From Perilla frutescens (taxonomy: Eukaryota; Streptophyta; Magnoliopsida; Lamiales; Lamiaceae): a stretch of 64,000 nucleotides of DNA. The notes under the pieces are model-generated. The model saw only the letters and a program-made list of their open reading frames with translations. It was not told the DNA's origin and searched no databases. Positions within the stretch are counted from its first letter, which is position 1. The number at the start of each line of letters is the position of its first letter. The DNA is taken from positions 27,346,501 to 27,410,500 of the forward strand of contig BRKX01000004.1 of assembly GCA_026008535.1 (NCBI GenBank), given 5' to 3'. Below are positions 1 through 11,754 of this stretch, piece after piece. Both the position numbers and the translations under genes were made by a program.

Positions 1-461
1 TCTCAGTTGGAGCTGATCAACATGGAAATCATCAGCTACAGTCGAAGCCAACTGATGACGTAATCAGTTTCAAGGCAAGAGGAAGCCACAAGAGAGAAAC
101 AGATAAGTTCAAAATTTTCAATAGTAGGAACGGTAAAAATATGTGTCACTCCAATATTACCGTTGGACTCACTCTCTCTCCTCATTAATCCCCAACAGAT
201 AGAATCGAAAGCCAATCGACGGGTTGATTAAATAAATCTGATCGTTGAAATCAGGGCACCCGAAATGTCCCAACCGTTAGATGAGCTCCACCTCCTTTTA
301 TAAAAAGGATGGCTAAATTCTAGTATCACTTTTACCGATCCAAGACCTTGTCAAGAATTCAAGCCTCTCTCCATCCGTTTCCTCAAAAGTTCTGTAAAAC
401 AGTTGCGAGAGTCAAGGATTCAGTTTCAAATCCACTTCAGTCAAAACCAGATCATACCCTA
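1..461 (+). other. Leader region of cassette 1 in element H
   Basis: Non-coding stretch upstream of the first cassette. It has a TATA-like box at 299-306 and CT-rich leader sequence after it, resembling the leaders in front of cassettes 2 and 3. A solo LTR splits it from the ATG at 2795. No reading frame of note is seen on either strand. Confidence 0.45.
299..306 (+). promoter_or_regulatory. TATA-like box of cassette 1
   Basis: TATAAAAA sits about 200 bp upstream of the cassette 1 start once the solo LTR is discounted. Promoter function is inferred from position only. Confidence 0.35.
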
Positions 462-799
462 TGTGATACCCCGATCCTTTTGCTAAATTATAAATTATAA
501 TTTTAGTAAATGATTTCGAATTAATATTGTTGAATATTAATCATGTGAGCATGTTTGTATGTTATGCCATTGTTTTATTGCAGGTTGTCTCACTCAAGCC
601 GATACGTCATAGCAAGTGATGTTAAACTGAGTGTATAACACAGTTTGAATTTTAATACTAAAGTGTCGAGTTATATGATAATGAATGAATGTTATTGCAT
701 TGAATTTTGTTTGCCAAAACCTTGAACACCCTAACGCTGAGTTGATCGGGGGTCTCGCTGGATTGAAGGGGGGTTGAAGGGGGCAAAATAGAAGCGGGG

Positions 800-950
800 T
801 TGAAGGGGGCACGCCGTGCGCCTGTGGGGTGGTGCGCGCCTGCGGGGCCGTGCGCGGCCGCGGGAGGCTGCGCGCCCGCGGAGCGTGGGCGAGGCACGCG
901 CCCGCGGGGTGTGCACGCTCGCGGGGAGCATGGGGCTGCGCGGTCACGCT
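800..950 (+). repeat. GC-rich degenerate minisatellite in solo LTR 1
   Basis: Repeated variants of GCGCCYGCGGGG run immediately upstream of the TATA box, in sharp contrast to the AT-rich surroundings. Open frames across it on both strands reflect the lack of AT-rich stops and are not genes. Confidence 0.65.
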
Positions 951-969
951 GGTCCGGGGATTTTCTACC

Positions 970-977
970 TATAAATA
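970..977 (+). promoter_or_regulatory. TATA box of solo LTR 1
   Basis: TATAAATA just after the GC-rich block, at the expected U3/R border of a plant gypsy LTR. Activity is inferred. Confidence 0.55.
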
Positions 978-2794
978 CAACACTTATTCATTTCCTCCTC
1001 ATTTTCTTTCCATTTGGGCGATTTTTCCTCTCCTTCTCTCTCTACAAATCCTTCAACTTTTGGAGTGGATCCTTCCATCATCCTCCATCAACTAAGGTAA
1101 CTTCATACCTCTTCATCTTGGTGATTTAAACACTCATTTCTTGTTGAATCAAACCTAGGGTTTGTTATCCAAAAATTAGGGTTTTCACTTTTATTGATCA
1201 TCTTGCTTTGACATCTCAAACATATGGTTTATTTACCTTCTTGAGGCTATATGTGAAGTTATATCGAATTCCTATGGTTCATTGTTGCTAGGGTTTGGAT
1301 TTTTGCCCTAATTTCCCTTTGTTTTGTTGATAATTGTATGGAGATGTTATGAGGGTTGTATGGGGTTGAGTTTCATGTATGTTAGAGCCCTAGGGTGAAG
1401 GTGTTTGTATTTGAAATATTGGGTCTAAAGGATTTAAAATGAGTCATGAGCATGTGGTTTAAATGTGTGCCCGTAATGTGTTCGATCAAATGCTTCAAAA
1501 AGCTTTAATGTGTATTTTGAGTCCAAAATCATAGTATGAGCTTGTATATCCATGGTTGTGTTTGTGGAAATGTTTGAAGACCTTTGAAGCAAAGTATAAC
1601 ATGAGTTTGGTCTAAATTATGATTTAATTAAATAACTCGACGTCTAAAATGAAAAGAGAATTGAAAGGTGCTAGGTGACGTGTTGGGGCTCGAGGTGGAC
1701 AACTTGTGGGCAGCAAAGGAGTATTTCAAGGTTAAAAGGATTCAAAAGCGTCTCTTAAGGTGGGGTAACTCTAAACTGTGAACACGTGTAAGGTTATAGT
1801 TACTGTTGTGCTTTGATTGTATATGTATGAAGGGTCTTCGGACCGGTGAATGAAAGAGATCCTCCGGGGTCGACAAAGAGACCCTTCGGGGCAGAGATCC
1901 TTTGGGATCGAATATAGACCTGTTAATGTCCTCCCTGGGGGGTAGTATGTCTACGGATATCCCTACAGGGCCAAAGATGTTCATTAATGGGGGCATCATA
2001 ATGTTTAGACCCTACGGGGTTGAGACTAGTCTCCACAAAGTAAAGAAAAGTCCATATGTTATATTTTCACTTGTGCAATTAGCTATAACTGTTTACAGTG
2101 TTCCCCACTGAGTATGTTGTTAAATACTCACCCCATTCATTCAATGAATTTCAGGTTGAGGAGTCGAGGCCGGGGTAGGAGCGTTGTGAACACAAGAGAA
2201 CCCCACAAGCTTGTGTTTATCTTTTGCATGCTCTTCTTTTGAAAATACTTAAATTATTATCATTATTACATTGATCACTCTTTTTGCTTATGATCAATGA
2301 TTATTAGAGATGGGAATAGCCTGATCTTTTGTAGGTTATGATGTGTATAACTTGATATTATGCCAAATAATTTAAAGGCGGGTCGTTCGACCTTGGAGCC
2401 TATTATGTATGAAGTATGTTGTTGAACCTTTATACGTATGTTAAAATTTAGGATGGTAGACGGGTGGGTTGAGTAAGACCTATGAGCCCGATAGGTTAGA
2501 TGATTGCATGGTTGATGTGGATGGGCTTATGCAATGTTTCCGTTTGATAACACCTTGTGTAGCAAAATAGACATGATAGATTGCATGCTTTAATTCCGAA
2601 AATTCATATTGATAATTATAATGCCTTACCTTATTATGCCATTATCATGCTTTTGACCTTAGCTTCCGCTCATATTGAATATAAGCACACAAAATATGTA
2701 AATAAATTATATGTTAAGTGACCTGGCCAAACGGAGTAGTTTGGGGCGTTACACCCTATTCTTCAAATCGCTCTCCAAGACTCACAAAAACTCC

Positions 2795-3458
2795 ATGGCT
2801 AAAAGGAGCGCGCCAGCTGTTCGACAAAAGTTCAACTTCAGAAGAACTAGTGAATCATCTGAAAGATTCCAAATGAATCTATACAGAGACAAATTTTTAG
2901 GTCAATCTGCATATAGAGAAAGGTGCTCAAATTCTCCACTCTGCAACTCGTTAATCTCAATGATCGAACAATCAGGATTGAAGAGATTCACTGAAGTCAC
3001 TCCGACAAAGATCTATCTTGAACCAGTAGTTGAGTTCTATTTGAACTCAAAAGGATATGATGAAAGAATCATAACTGAAGTTCGCGGAATAGAACTGAAA
3101 ATCACTCTAGAACTACTCGGAAGGATATTTCAACTTCCCACCTCTGGTATAAGACTACAGGATGTGGAAGTTGACCGAGAACAAGCCTACAATCTCTGGA
3201 AGCGAGCAAACAACGATGATCCCTACAAAAGCAGTACACCCATGTCCTGCTTCCAGGAAGAATATAGAATTCTAGCATCAGTTTCAGCTAGAATGATTGT
3301 CAGCACAACAAGAAGTCATTAAGAGATGGCTGAGCACAAATACAAAGCATGTGCGACAATCACCACAAATGTCAAAGTAACTGGGGTCAGTATTTCTTTG
3401 AACAAATTAAGAAGTACGTAGATGTTGTGGAAAAACACTGGAAAGTGGCACATTATTC
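2795..3458 (+). pseudogene. Cassette 1, segment a: N-terminal 'putative plant transposon protein'-like domain
   Basis: The chosen start is ATG 2795 (MAKRSAPAV), because the frame upstream of it is LTR and leader. Residues about 75-120 hold the pattern VxEFY followed 35 residues later by FQLP, which recurs in cassettes 2 and 3. A further match, W-x3-FFEQ, lies near 3390 in another frame. The frame ends at TAA 3320-3322 although homology goes on, so there is a frameshift before about 3350. The gypsy fragment inserted at 3459 ends the segment. The function is unknown. The domain family is known from env-position frames of plant copia elements and uncharacterised plant proteins. The gene continues at 7184, 11181 and 21738. 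Confidence 0.6.
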
Positions 3459-4079
3459 CTAGCAGTCGAACGACGCTTAACCATCTAGAAATATGAAGCT
3501 TTAATCAATCTAGATTATAAAAGGGAGCCCTAAGGTTCTCCTGAGATCATGCTATCGTTTAGATTCAGACTACTTATCTTGCATGCATAGATCCTTTTAG
3601 CAGTTGACTTTTACGAAAATTTTGGTGCCCAAGTCTTTGATCATAAACTTTACCTTTTCCTTTAAAACAAAAATTCGAGAATGAATGAACCCTTTTCTTT
3701 TAAATCTAGAACTCTTCTTCGAAACTTTTATCTTTTGTTAAGACATAGGTTTAAAAAAAATAAGAACTTCTTTCATAAACTTTTTTTTTCCTCAGGAAAT
3801 CATTTTACCCGAATACTTTTACTTGGAATTTCATTCTCAAGGTTTTCCCCTTATCCATAAAAGAGGCATGCTTGCTCAAATCTCTTCGTTTTCGATAGTC
3901 AAAAATTATGAATTCAAAATCTAAAATCTCTATACTATCATACCTTGATTTTTGTTGAAGATACGAGGGTGATGGCGAGCTATGGGTTGATGCTGTAACT
4001 TATCACGAAGCAACTCATATGCACATAAACACTTAGCTTTAACTTAAACAAAGAGACAGGTCTGCAAAGTTGCAAGCCT

Positions 4080-4091
4080 GCTCTGATACCA
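4080..4091 (-). other. Primer binding site of element E (tRNA-iMet)
   Basis: The minus strand reads TGGTATCAGAGC, complementary to the 3' end of plant initiator Met tRNA, two bases inside the LTR boundary. Confidence 0.8.
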
Positions 4092-5744
4092 TCTGTTACA
4101 GCCCGGTCCCGAGATAGGGATTAACTAATGGGGACAGGGTGTTATTAAGGGATTTAACGAGTAAAGTAAGAAGATTAATGAAGAAGTTTAAGAATAAAGG
4201 TACTCTTTTATGATAGATGATGATACTCGGGTTTACTTGATTAAGAAGGAAATATGCTTTAGCGGAATAAAACGGCTAACTAATCAGATACCAACAAGCA
4301 TAGGCCCTTTTATAAGCGAAAGGAAAACATACTCGGAAAGCGGAAATAAACTTAATATATGTCTTATATATATATAATCATGTCTGGGAATATTATTAGA
4401 GTCTTGAATTATCATAATAGAACTTTGAACGGAATTTATAAAGAGTTAATCAGAGTAGCAGAACACATAATGGGATTTTCAACTAAACTTATATAATAGC
4501 AAAACAATCTTAGCAGCCAACCCACATCCACAGCCACCATCATCCTCAGCATCTCAACCTGAAAACATTTGAAAAAGAGGCGTGAGCACTAATGTACTCA
4601 GTGGGTTTTAATAAAAACTTCTTTAATAACTTGAGAAATATCCAATAATAAACTGGCGGTATATGGAGAGCAAAACGCAAAAGCCCCCTCCATATCCACA
4701 AAACCTTTTCTTTACTTTTGGGTCCAACCTTGGCTCAAACCTGATGTCAACTGTACCCTTAGGCATTGCATAGGATAGAAGAAGGGTTACCTCAAATATC
4801 CAAATGAGTTTGCGAGGGAATTAACCTAGCAGTGACTCCCTCTAAAAGTTGTAAGCACAATTCCTGCTTAAGTGAAATGCTAAGTTCCTTTCTTCCTTAA
4901 TCTCACTAGCAAAACCAATCTTAGAGCAACGTCTAAGGGCTAGTCCTTTAATAAAGTATAATCTTGGCCTATAAGGGATTTAACGCTACCCTAACAAGGC
5001 AATCCTTAATTTTTAACTTATGAGCCTTAACACAGCATAAACATTCAATACAAGGAGATGAATGTAAATGAATACGAATTGCAACTAAAGACTATTCTAA
5101 ATATCTCATGCTAAGCATAAACAATACTTTAATATTTCTAGCATTTCTAAACATGCTCAAGAGCTCAATTAAACATAATATCTTTCTTTCTTTCCTTCCT
5201 TGTACAGAGATCAATCAGGCAGAGCAAAAAAGCTTTATTAGATAATTCATTTGTCCTATATGCTTCTAGAGCTTATTAGCTCAAACTTTAGATGAGTATA
5301 GATTTACCCACCTCGATTACTGGACAGAAGATGAAGCAACGAGCTGAAGATCCTTCTCCGATTTCCTACGAGGCTCACTTCCTCCTACAAAAGTCAAATC
5401 ATTGACTTAGCGACCTCTTTTTAAGAAATCGACTATCTAAAGTGAGAAATAACGACATTTATCTCGAAGACTAGAATCTAAGATTTATTTACAGATTGCA
5501 CGACTTTACGACTTTATAAATTTTGAGAAGAATTTATTTAAAGAACATCTCGACTTGATTTCCTAAATTTTTAGACAAAGAATAACTTGAATAGATTACT
5601 CGAAATAAATTGAGAATATCTTAATTGCTTCTCTAAAATTTAATCTTGAAAAATAACTTGGAAATAACATGACTTGAAAAGCTTGAAAAGCTTGGGAAGA
5701 GGGTACGGAAATAGCTGGAAAAGAAACGGTGGAAAACAACACGG

Positions 5745-5904
5745 AGAAGGGGGCCGCTGCGGTGCACATGGGCGCCGGCGGGCTCTCCCCCACCGAGGGG
5801 CCACCTTGCCCCGGCGGGCTCCCCGCCGCCGCGGGGTCACCTTGCCCCGGCGGGCTAGGCGCGGCCGTGGGGGGTGTGGCGCGGCGGCACACCCCCCCGC
5901 GGGG

Positions 5905-5938
<34 letters not shown>
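5745..5938 (-). repeat. GC-rich block and CT microsatellite in element E
   Basis: About 160 bp of GC-rich degenerate repeats (CCCCGGCGGGCT variants at 5810 and 5845) followed by a perfect CT run at 5911-5938. On the minus strand this lies in the transcribed part of the LTR, downstream of the TATA box. Small open frames here are composition artefacts. Confidence 0.6.
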
Positions 5939-6568
5939 TCAACTAGGTTTCTTTAACTGTGTTCTTCAACTGAGTTCTTCGTGTTCGTTGATTCTTTCGA
6001 CGAACATGAAGAACACGAAGAACATTTAACCCGAAATTTCTTTAAAACAACATACTTGAAATTAACATGCAACAACATGCTTTAACTTAAAAATAATTTT
6101 GGCATTATAACGACAGGAATAAAGCGAGAAATATAACGTAAACGTTATTAACTTGGAACTTCAATAAAAATTGAAATACAACTTAGACGGAAGGTAAACG
6201 AGCAATAATGAAGAACGCGAAGAACGTATAGAACGGAAAGTAAATGCGGAATTTAAAGATGGAAAAAGAAATGGAGATCGAGACCGACGAACAAGAATGG
6301 ACGAGGTTAGATGCGTCGAAGGAAGGTGGCTAGCTCGGCGTCTCATCGAATTGCAATGGCGGCAGAGCCGCCCGTTACAACCTAACAGCGCCACTAGCAC
6401 CTTCCCTCACCGCATCCGTTCCACGCCAATCCACTCGTCGTCTTGCAGAACACTCATGAAGAACGCTTTTTACTTTGACAGAACTTTCTCGGCTCTCACG
6501 AGCTTTCCCACTCTCTATGAAGTGAAATGGATGGAAAATGAGCAAATTAATGCAAAGGGGTGGCCTTG

Positions 6569-6576
6569 TATTTATA
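6569..6576 (-). promoter_or_regulatory. TATA box of element E
   Basis: TATAAATA on the minus strand about 610 bp from the LTR start side, at a position matching the TATA at 63788-63795 in element F. Confidence 0.55.
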
Positions 6577-7183
6577 GGAAAAGCTTTGGCTTCCAAGGGA
6601 AGCCACTTCAGTGCAAGAATACTGTAAAAGTTACCCCGGGTTCGGTTAAAATCTGCTTTATTCAATGTCGAGGTCCAAATAACTTCAGACATGAAATCTA
6701 AAAATACCGAGAGACTCGTAGGCTCGAATACTAGTGAATCAACTTGATTCATGAAAAAGACGGGGTCGTCAGAAGAAAGACGAGCAAAGATTCCCTTTTT
6801 GGAATTACTTTTTAATATTCACTCAGACTGACAGATTTTACTCCCGAACGTTCGATTGACCTCAGAATGGTAATCCGTGAACGCCTACGGAATCCTTGGG
6901 TCATTTCCCATAAGAGGGCCTGACAGAACTAGACTCGGATCAACAAGGAGGATTTCGTAAATTTCTCAAAACACGAACGCACATAAAAGATACTATTCAT
7001 TCATCCTTTAAATATGTTTTTCATCACCGGGAACTCAAATGACTTCAGAATTACAATCCGAAAATACCGGCATACTCCTTGAGTTAAAACCTTTCTAATG
7101 AGACTGTTAGTGTCCATAAAAGAATTAAGATTAACTTTTTCAAAAAGACGATTTCCACGAAAACTGACTCTTAAAGTCGTGAC

Positions 7184-7949
7184 TGACATAACTGAGTTCC
7201 ATCAAAAGATGTGCTATGCCTGCAGGATCAGCAGCATACTGGAAAGCACTCTCAACTTCATAGCAGAAGAAACTGAAACTCTGATGATTGAGAAGCTGGA
7301 CTTCATACCATCAACTGCCAGAAGACAACCAGTTTCAAAAACCATAATCATCAAAAGCACTCAGCGAACTGATGCTCCCTCAAAGAAAGCAGAGAAGTCT
7401 GCTAAAAGAAAAGACAAGGAGATCGCCACAGAGGTACAGCAAGAGGATTCTGACTCTAAAGACAACATCCCAATCAGCCAAATGATGGGAACTCCAATCA
7501 GAGCCAAGCTGCTATAGCAAGTTTGATTTAGATCAACGGCTGCCTCACTTGAAGCAGGAACCTCTACCAGATCAGTTCAAACCAAGGAAGAAACTGGCAA
7601 AGCAAAGAAGAAGTCAGCAATACCTCAACTGAGAGGAAAGAAGAAGCAATCAGGACCTCCACCTCCTCCAAAATTACCTCCCTTCAACATCAACGCATTT
7701 GATATAGCATCAGTTCAGGGAGATGACATTGTGCCTTTCAGGGGAGTTCCGCCACGAGGCACAGGGACTGACTACTTCAGAACTGCCTGTCCCCCAATGG
7801 CAGAAACTGATGAAAATATAAGAGCTCTCACAAGAGTTGAGGTCATCAAAAGCTGGGCCAATGAACAAGTAACCAAATTCATATATCGGAATTTTGTTGA
7901 AGATATGGTTGGCACAACTGCTCTATACAAAGATCTCTCAAGGTACGTG
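7184..7949 (+). pseudogene. Cassette 1, segment b: central linker and start of C-terminal module
   Basis: The frame resumes after element E. A lysine- and serine-rich hydrophilic linker spans about 7300-7690. Then comes DYFRTACP..TDENIRALTR, which matches cassette 2 (DYFRSTCP..TEENIRTF). In-frame stops occur at 7515-7517 and 7524-7526. The segment ends inside codon context ..SRYV at the TSD of the solo LTR at 7950. The same codon order resumes at 11181, so that insertion alone did not damage the frame beyond the interruption. Confidence 0.6.
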
Positions 7950-10900
7950 TGTAACACCCCAGTCCCGGAAGAATAGTGACAAGGGACCGGTGCATTACTG
8001 GGGAAGGGGGAAGGGGTTGTTGTATAAAGATAATTATAGAAATAGGGTTAGTGCCTCAATAATTTAGGCAACATAACCTCTGTAACTGTAATAGAATCAC
8101 GCACTAAAACATTCAGAAGGAATTTGAATGAAATACCAATCATCAATGGGAACTTATCCCGCCAAATAATTATAAAGGAACGTCCTAATAATAAGCACAA
8201 ATCACAACATGATTCAAACAATTGAAGGCAAACTATATCAGAGTAAGCGGAACAAGCGCAGAGCATCTTTATTAAATTTAAGTAAATTATTTCAAACTAC
8301 TTCGTTGTTTTAGAGTATCTAGGATCTCTACACAACACAAAAAGAGCAAGCATATAATAAAAGGCCAGCCCTTGCCTCAGCTCCGTCATCTTCTAGCCTG
8401 CCTCTCAACCTGAAAATATTTAGAAAAGATTTGGGCTGAGTACTAGCGTACCTAGTGGGCAGATTTTGATAAACAGTTCGCAATCATTTTATAAATATGA
8501 ATATTGTATCCACACAAGTATAACAATGGAAAGGTTTCAAATCTAAAAGCATTCCATGTATACAAAGCTTCTTTTAACCTTACTTGCACACTCTATCTCA
8601 ACTGTCCCTTCCTACAGTGTCTTAACTTATATACACGTCCTCCAGCCCAGCTGTCTAATAAAGGATAGTGTATACGGTCCTAAAGCTTTAAGGATCCGAA
8701 CTCGAGTCTAGTTAAGCACTCAATGTTTTCGTAGGATACTGGCGAACGCGAACAGTGAGCTAAAACATTTTGATACAGATATTCATGCTTCATAATTGAT
8801 AAACAGTTGAGCTTATTAGCTGAACATAAATTTGAGAAAAATATAGCCCACCTTATTGATCTCGGTGCTTATGAAATGCTTAAACTTCTCCAAACTCTGG
8901 TCATCGGCCTACAAATCAGTGAGATTCTAACTTAAAAACTCATTTTAACTATTAACTAATAGCTAAAAGTATAAATATATTAATAAACGTATTTATAAAT
9001 ATCGAGATTCAACGAGCTTAAATCGAATAATTGGTGCATGTATAAATGATTCTATAAATATCGAGCTTCCAGATTAACGAATGAAAGATTTCCAGAACTC
9101 CTAATATGATTATTCAAGAGTCAATACCCTTTTCGACAAGTCAATACAGTTTTAGAAGATTGGGAGATTATTTAAATCCTTTTTTTTATTTACTACATGC
9201 AATTTGACCCAAAAATATATATATAAACTCTTAAAAGAGCTGTAGTAGATTTTTATGTAATTTAAAAAAAAACAACACCAAATCATTTAAATAATATTCT
9301 TAAACATCAAGAAACAATTGCTTTGAACATAGCTAAATCAATTTAGACCAGATAATTATTATAATGATTCTACTATTCGAGCTTCCAAGTTAATAAAAGA
9401 AGGGGTTTCAAGAACTCTATAAAGAAATTATACAAGGATATAATTAGGCTTCTCATATTAAACTGGATGAAATATTTCATTTTAAAAAACGATGGATGAA
9501 GCCATAATATTTCTTTTATTTGCTATTTATCCAAAACTTAATCAAATCCTTAAATGACCATAATTTCCAAACAAGTTCAAAACATGAGTTTGAAATACAT
9601 GAACTTGAAGTACATTAAGAGAAGTTTCTAACCATATCTTAAATGAAGAGTTTCAGCTGAATAGAAAGGGTGGTAACATACACCAACTTGATCTCCTATA
9701 GCGGCAACCTTGCGTCAACTTTCGGTATAAATACGATCGATCAAACAATATGGAAATCAGAATATGATGCTATAAATATAAAGCTTGTAGGGAGAGGTTT
9801 CTAATCATGTAAAACATGATGGCTTTTGATCCTTGAAAAGGCTGAAAAGGCGTAGCTAAAGTAGCAACAACAACTCATTCTGCAGCAACTTTCAGCGTAA
9901 AAATAGAGGATCAAACTATGTCTGATCGCCAATCCAAGACTTCATATGCATAGCTTGTTAGAAGAGGTTCAAAACGGTATAAAGATGAGATAAATCCGAC
10001 GGTCGGATCAGCGGGAAATCGCACCGCAAGTTGGCTGCGGCACAAGGTGGCGGGGCAGCACTTTTCGATGGTTTTTGCTTTCGTTTTCACTTTGCAGTTT
10101 TACTAAATAAATCATATCTCACAAATGAAAACTCCAATTTAAGAAATTCCAAATTCTAAATAACCCTAAGAAGCATATCTAAAACTGTCCTTCAAATACA
10201 CATTTCCAAATTTCATCATTAAAAGGATCGAAAAATCGAATTAAGTGGGAGAAAGAAAACTGTCTGGAAAATAAAGCAGGCTCTGATTTTCGGTGATTTG
10301 ACCGGTTTCCGGCCACTGGATGACAACGACATCAAAAGATGAAACGTAGAACACATATCAATGTACGATATATCCAAAAATCAAGCGAAAAGGAAAAGAA
10401 ATGGACCCATACGATGACAACGAAGGCAGCAGGCGGTGTGAGCTTCGCAGCTGCTGCTGCGGGCTGCTCGCCAGCGCTCCGACTCCTGCTGCTACTCCGG
10501 CGACCTGCTGCTGCTGCTCCGGTGCCGGTGGAAGGTCCGACAACCTCCTGCCAGCTGCTTCCCCCTCCTCTCTCAACCCTCGACTCTCTCTCTCTCTCTC
10601 TCTCTCTTTCAATTTTCTGCTCACTCTCTTCTCTCTGCTTCGCTTCCTCCCCCTTCTTTCCCCTTTTTCTTTTCTTTTCCTTTGATAATCCAACAGCTGG
10701 ACTCTAGCAATGATACGTGTAAACCTTACAAGCTAATTAGCTTAGGAGCTTAGGTGGTGAAAGTGAAGTAGGATAGTTATTCTATTTTTTTTCCCATTCA
10801 ATATGCGCATATGTATATATATTAATGTATTTAAAATTTTATAACTTAAAAAAAATATAGACATTGGAGGGGGCTTACTTGGCGGATCATTTTGAATTTC

Positions 10901-11180
10901 ACCCAAAAATGGGCTTGCAAATTAAAATTGAGATTAAACTTTAAACATGATGATTACAATTAATATGAACTTAATTAACTTAGTAATAAATAAATTGGGT
11001 ACAATTTGTTTAATAAAATAAATCCCCTGAAGATCAAATAAAATTAAATGTAAACGATTTCTGATCTCAAAATAATTCTCTTGACGTGTTCTTTTATATC
11101 ACGGGTGTAAATTTTCAATAATAATTACCTAAATAAAATTCTTAAATAAATTCTAAATATACAATTTTTGGGGTGTTACA
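7950..11180 (-). mobile_element. Solo LTR 2 (Ty3/gypsy, Tekay-like) with TSD
   Basis: A 3,231-bp LTR with TGTAACACCCC and GGGGTGTTACA termini, flanked by ACGTG at 7945-7949 and 11181-11185. There is no interior or partner LTR. The inverted motif at 8435-8459 and the adjacent CTCAACCTGAAAA are in minus orientation, so the LTR reads right to left. It carries a GC-richer CTG-rich part at 10420-10560 and a CT microsatellite at about 10585-10606. Small frames over 10339-10707 are low-complexity artefacts. No gene is encoded. Confidence 0.88.
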
Positions 11181-11754
11181 ACGTGTATTGGTACTTGTGG
11201 AGACATTACTTCAATTCTGAAGCCCACTTTCTCCTAACCACCCTTCATGGGATGAGCTTCTGGAGAAGAGAAGAGAGATGGAGCATGAAATGGGCTGGAC
11301 AAGCGACTTCTGAACAGAATACAATCATTACTCTGAAAAGAATGCTTGCCATACGAAGAAATCATCCTCACCCAGATCAACAAACGTTGTTAGAAGTAAT
11401 GAACGATCTGCTCAATTAGGCCAATATCCAACTGCCACCACTACAAACAGAGGCTGAACGGCAACATTGGAGAAATCCCCAAGTACGACAACATTGGTTG
11501 CTTAGGGAAATACTCATCTTCAGGCAACGACAACACCAGCATGAGCAACTTCACAAAGAAGCCCAGAGCAGTCACCAAGGAGCTGAAACTGCAGAAGCCT
11601 CCAACTCAAGGCAAACTGTCTAAGCATCTGTTGCTAGGGAGTTAACTTTTGAAGAATCCCCTCGACCAGCCGAAGTCATCATTAATCTCCTTGATGACTC
11701 TCCAGAAGTAGAAGTAGCTGATGAGCGAACTGTGTACTTTGATCCAGTTCAAAG
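11181..11754 (+). pseudogene. Cassette 1, segment c: C-terminal module
   Basis: Continues directly from segment b through the ACGTG duplication. It encodes YWYLWRHYF, HFLLTTLHGMSFW and RREERWSMKW, a module repeated in cassettes 2 (YWYNWRH, HGMSYWQREETWS) and 3 (YHLWRF, WIKEGHWS). A Gln/His-rich tail follows. In-frame stops are seen at 11417-11419 and near 11621. The segment ends at the CAAAG TSD of the Tekay-like element. Function unknown. The aromatic spacing suggests a folded domain rather than linker. Confidence 0.6.

Larger units (their letters stand above)
462..2753 (+). mobile_element. Solo LTR 1 of a Ty3/gypsy (Tekay-like) element, with TSD
   Basis: A 2,292-bp LTR begins TGTGATACCCC and ends GGGGCGTTACA. 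It is flanked by the 5-bp duplication CCCTA at 457-461 and 2754-2758. No internal domain or second LTR is present, so it is a solo LTR left by LTR-LTR recombination. Landmarks in order are a GC-rich repeat at about 800-950, a TATA box at 970-977, a long AT-rich transcribed part, a stretch of short degenerate repeats around ACGGGG at 1856-2040, and the ACTGAGTA..TACTCACC inverted motif at 2103-2134, followed by TTTCAGGTTGAG. No gene is encoded. Confidence 0.88.
3459..7183 (-). mobile_element. Element E: truncated Ty3/gypsy fragment (5' LTR, leader, first gag codons)
   Basis: Read on the minus strand it has an LTR (7183 to 4094), a primer site at 4080-4091, a roughly 600-bp leader and an ATG at 3484-3482 opening MVKRRSTA, a typical gypsy gag start, and then stops abruptly. 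It is homologous to element F at 58309-64000 over LTR and early leader. Compared with the F 3' LTR it lacks the first 90 or so bases of the LTR, and no TSD is visible. It is therefore a fragment truncated at both ends, lying inside cassette 1. Exact ends are good to about 20 bp. Confidence 0.7.
4094..7183 (-). repeat. LTR of element E (5'-truncated)
   Basis: Ends (minus strand) in GGGCTGTAACA next to the primer site. Contains the TATA box at 6569-6576, a CT microsatellite at 5911-5938, a GC-rich block at about 5745-5905 and the inverted ACTGAGTA motif at 4582-4605. Its sequence aligns by eye with 58400-60082 and 63300-63790 of element F. Confidence 0.7.

Noticed and set aside
594..1129. Several overlapping open frames on both strands of the GC-rich block
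   Set aside because: They lie inside a solo LTR, arise from GC-rich repeats with few stops, and show no domain or codon logic.
2711..2794. Earlier start for cassette 1 at 2711
   Set aside because: The extra codons come from the end of the solo LTR and its target duplication; ATG 2795 is the first in cassette sequence.
5596..5956. Open frames in the GC-rich part of element E
   Set aside because: Low-complexity repeat plus CT microsatellite inside an LTR; frames exist on both strands at once.
10339..10707. Ala/Pro/Leu-rich and Arg/Glu-rich frames
   Set aside because: CTG/CTC repeats in a solo LTR produce both strands' frames; no real protein features.
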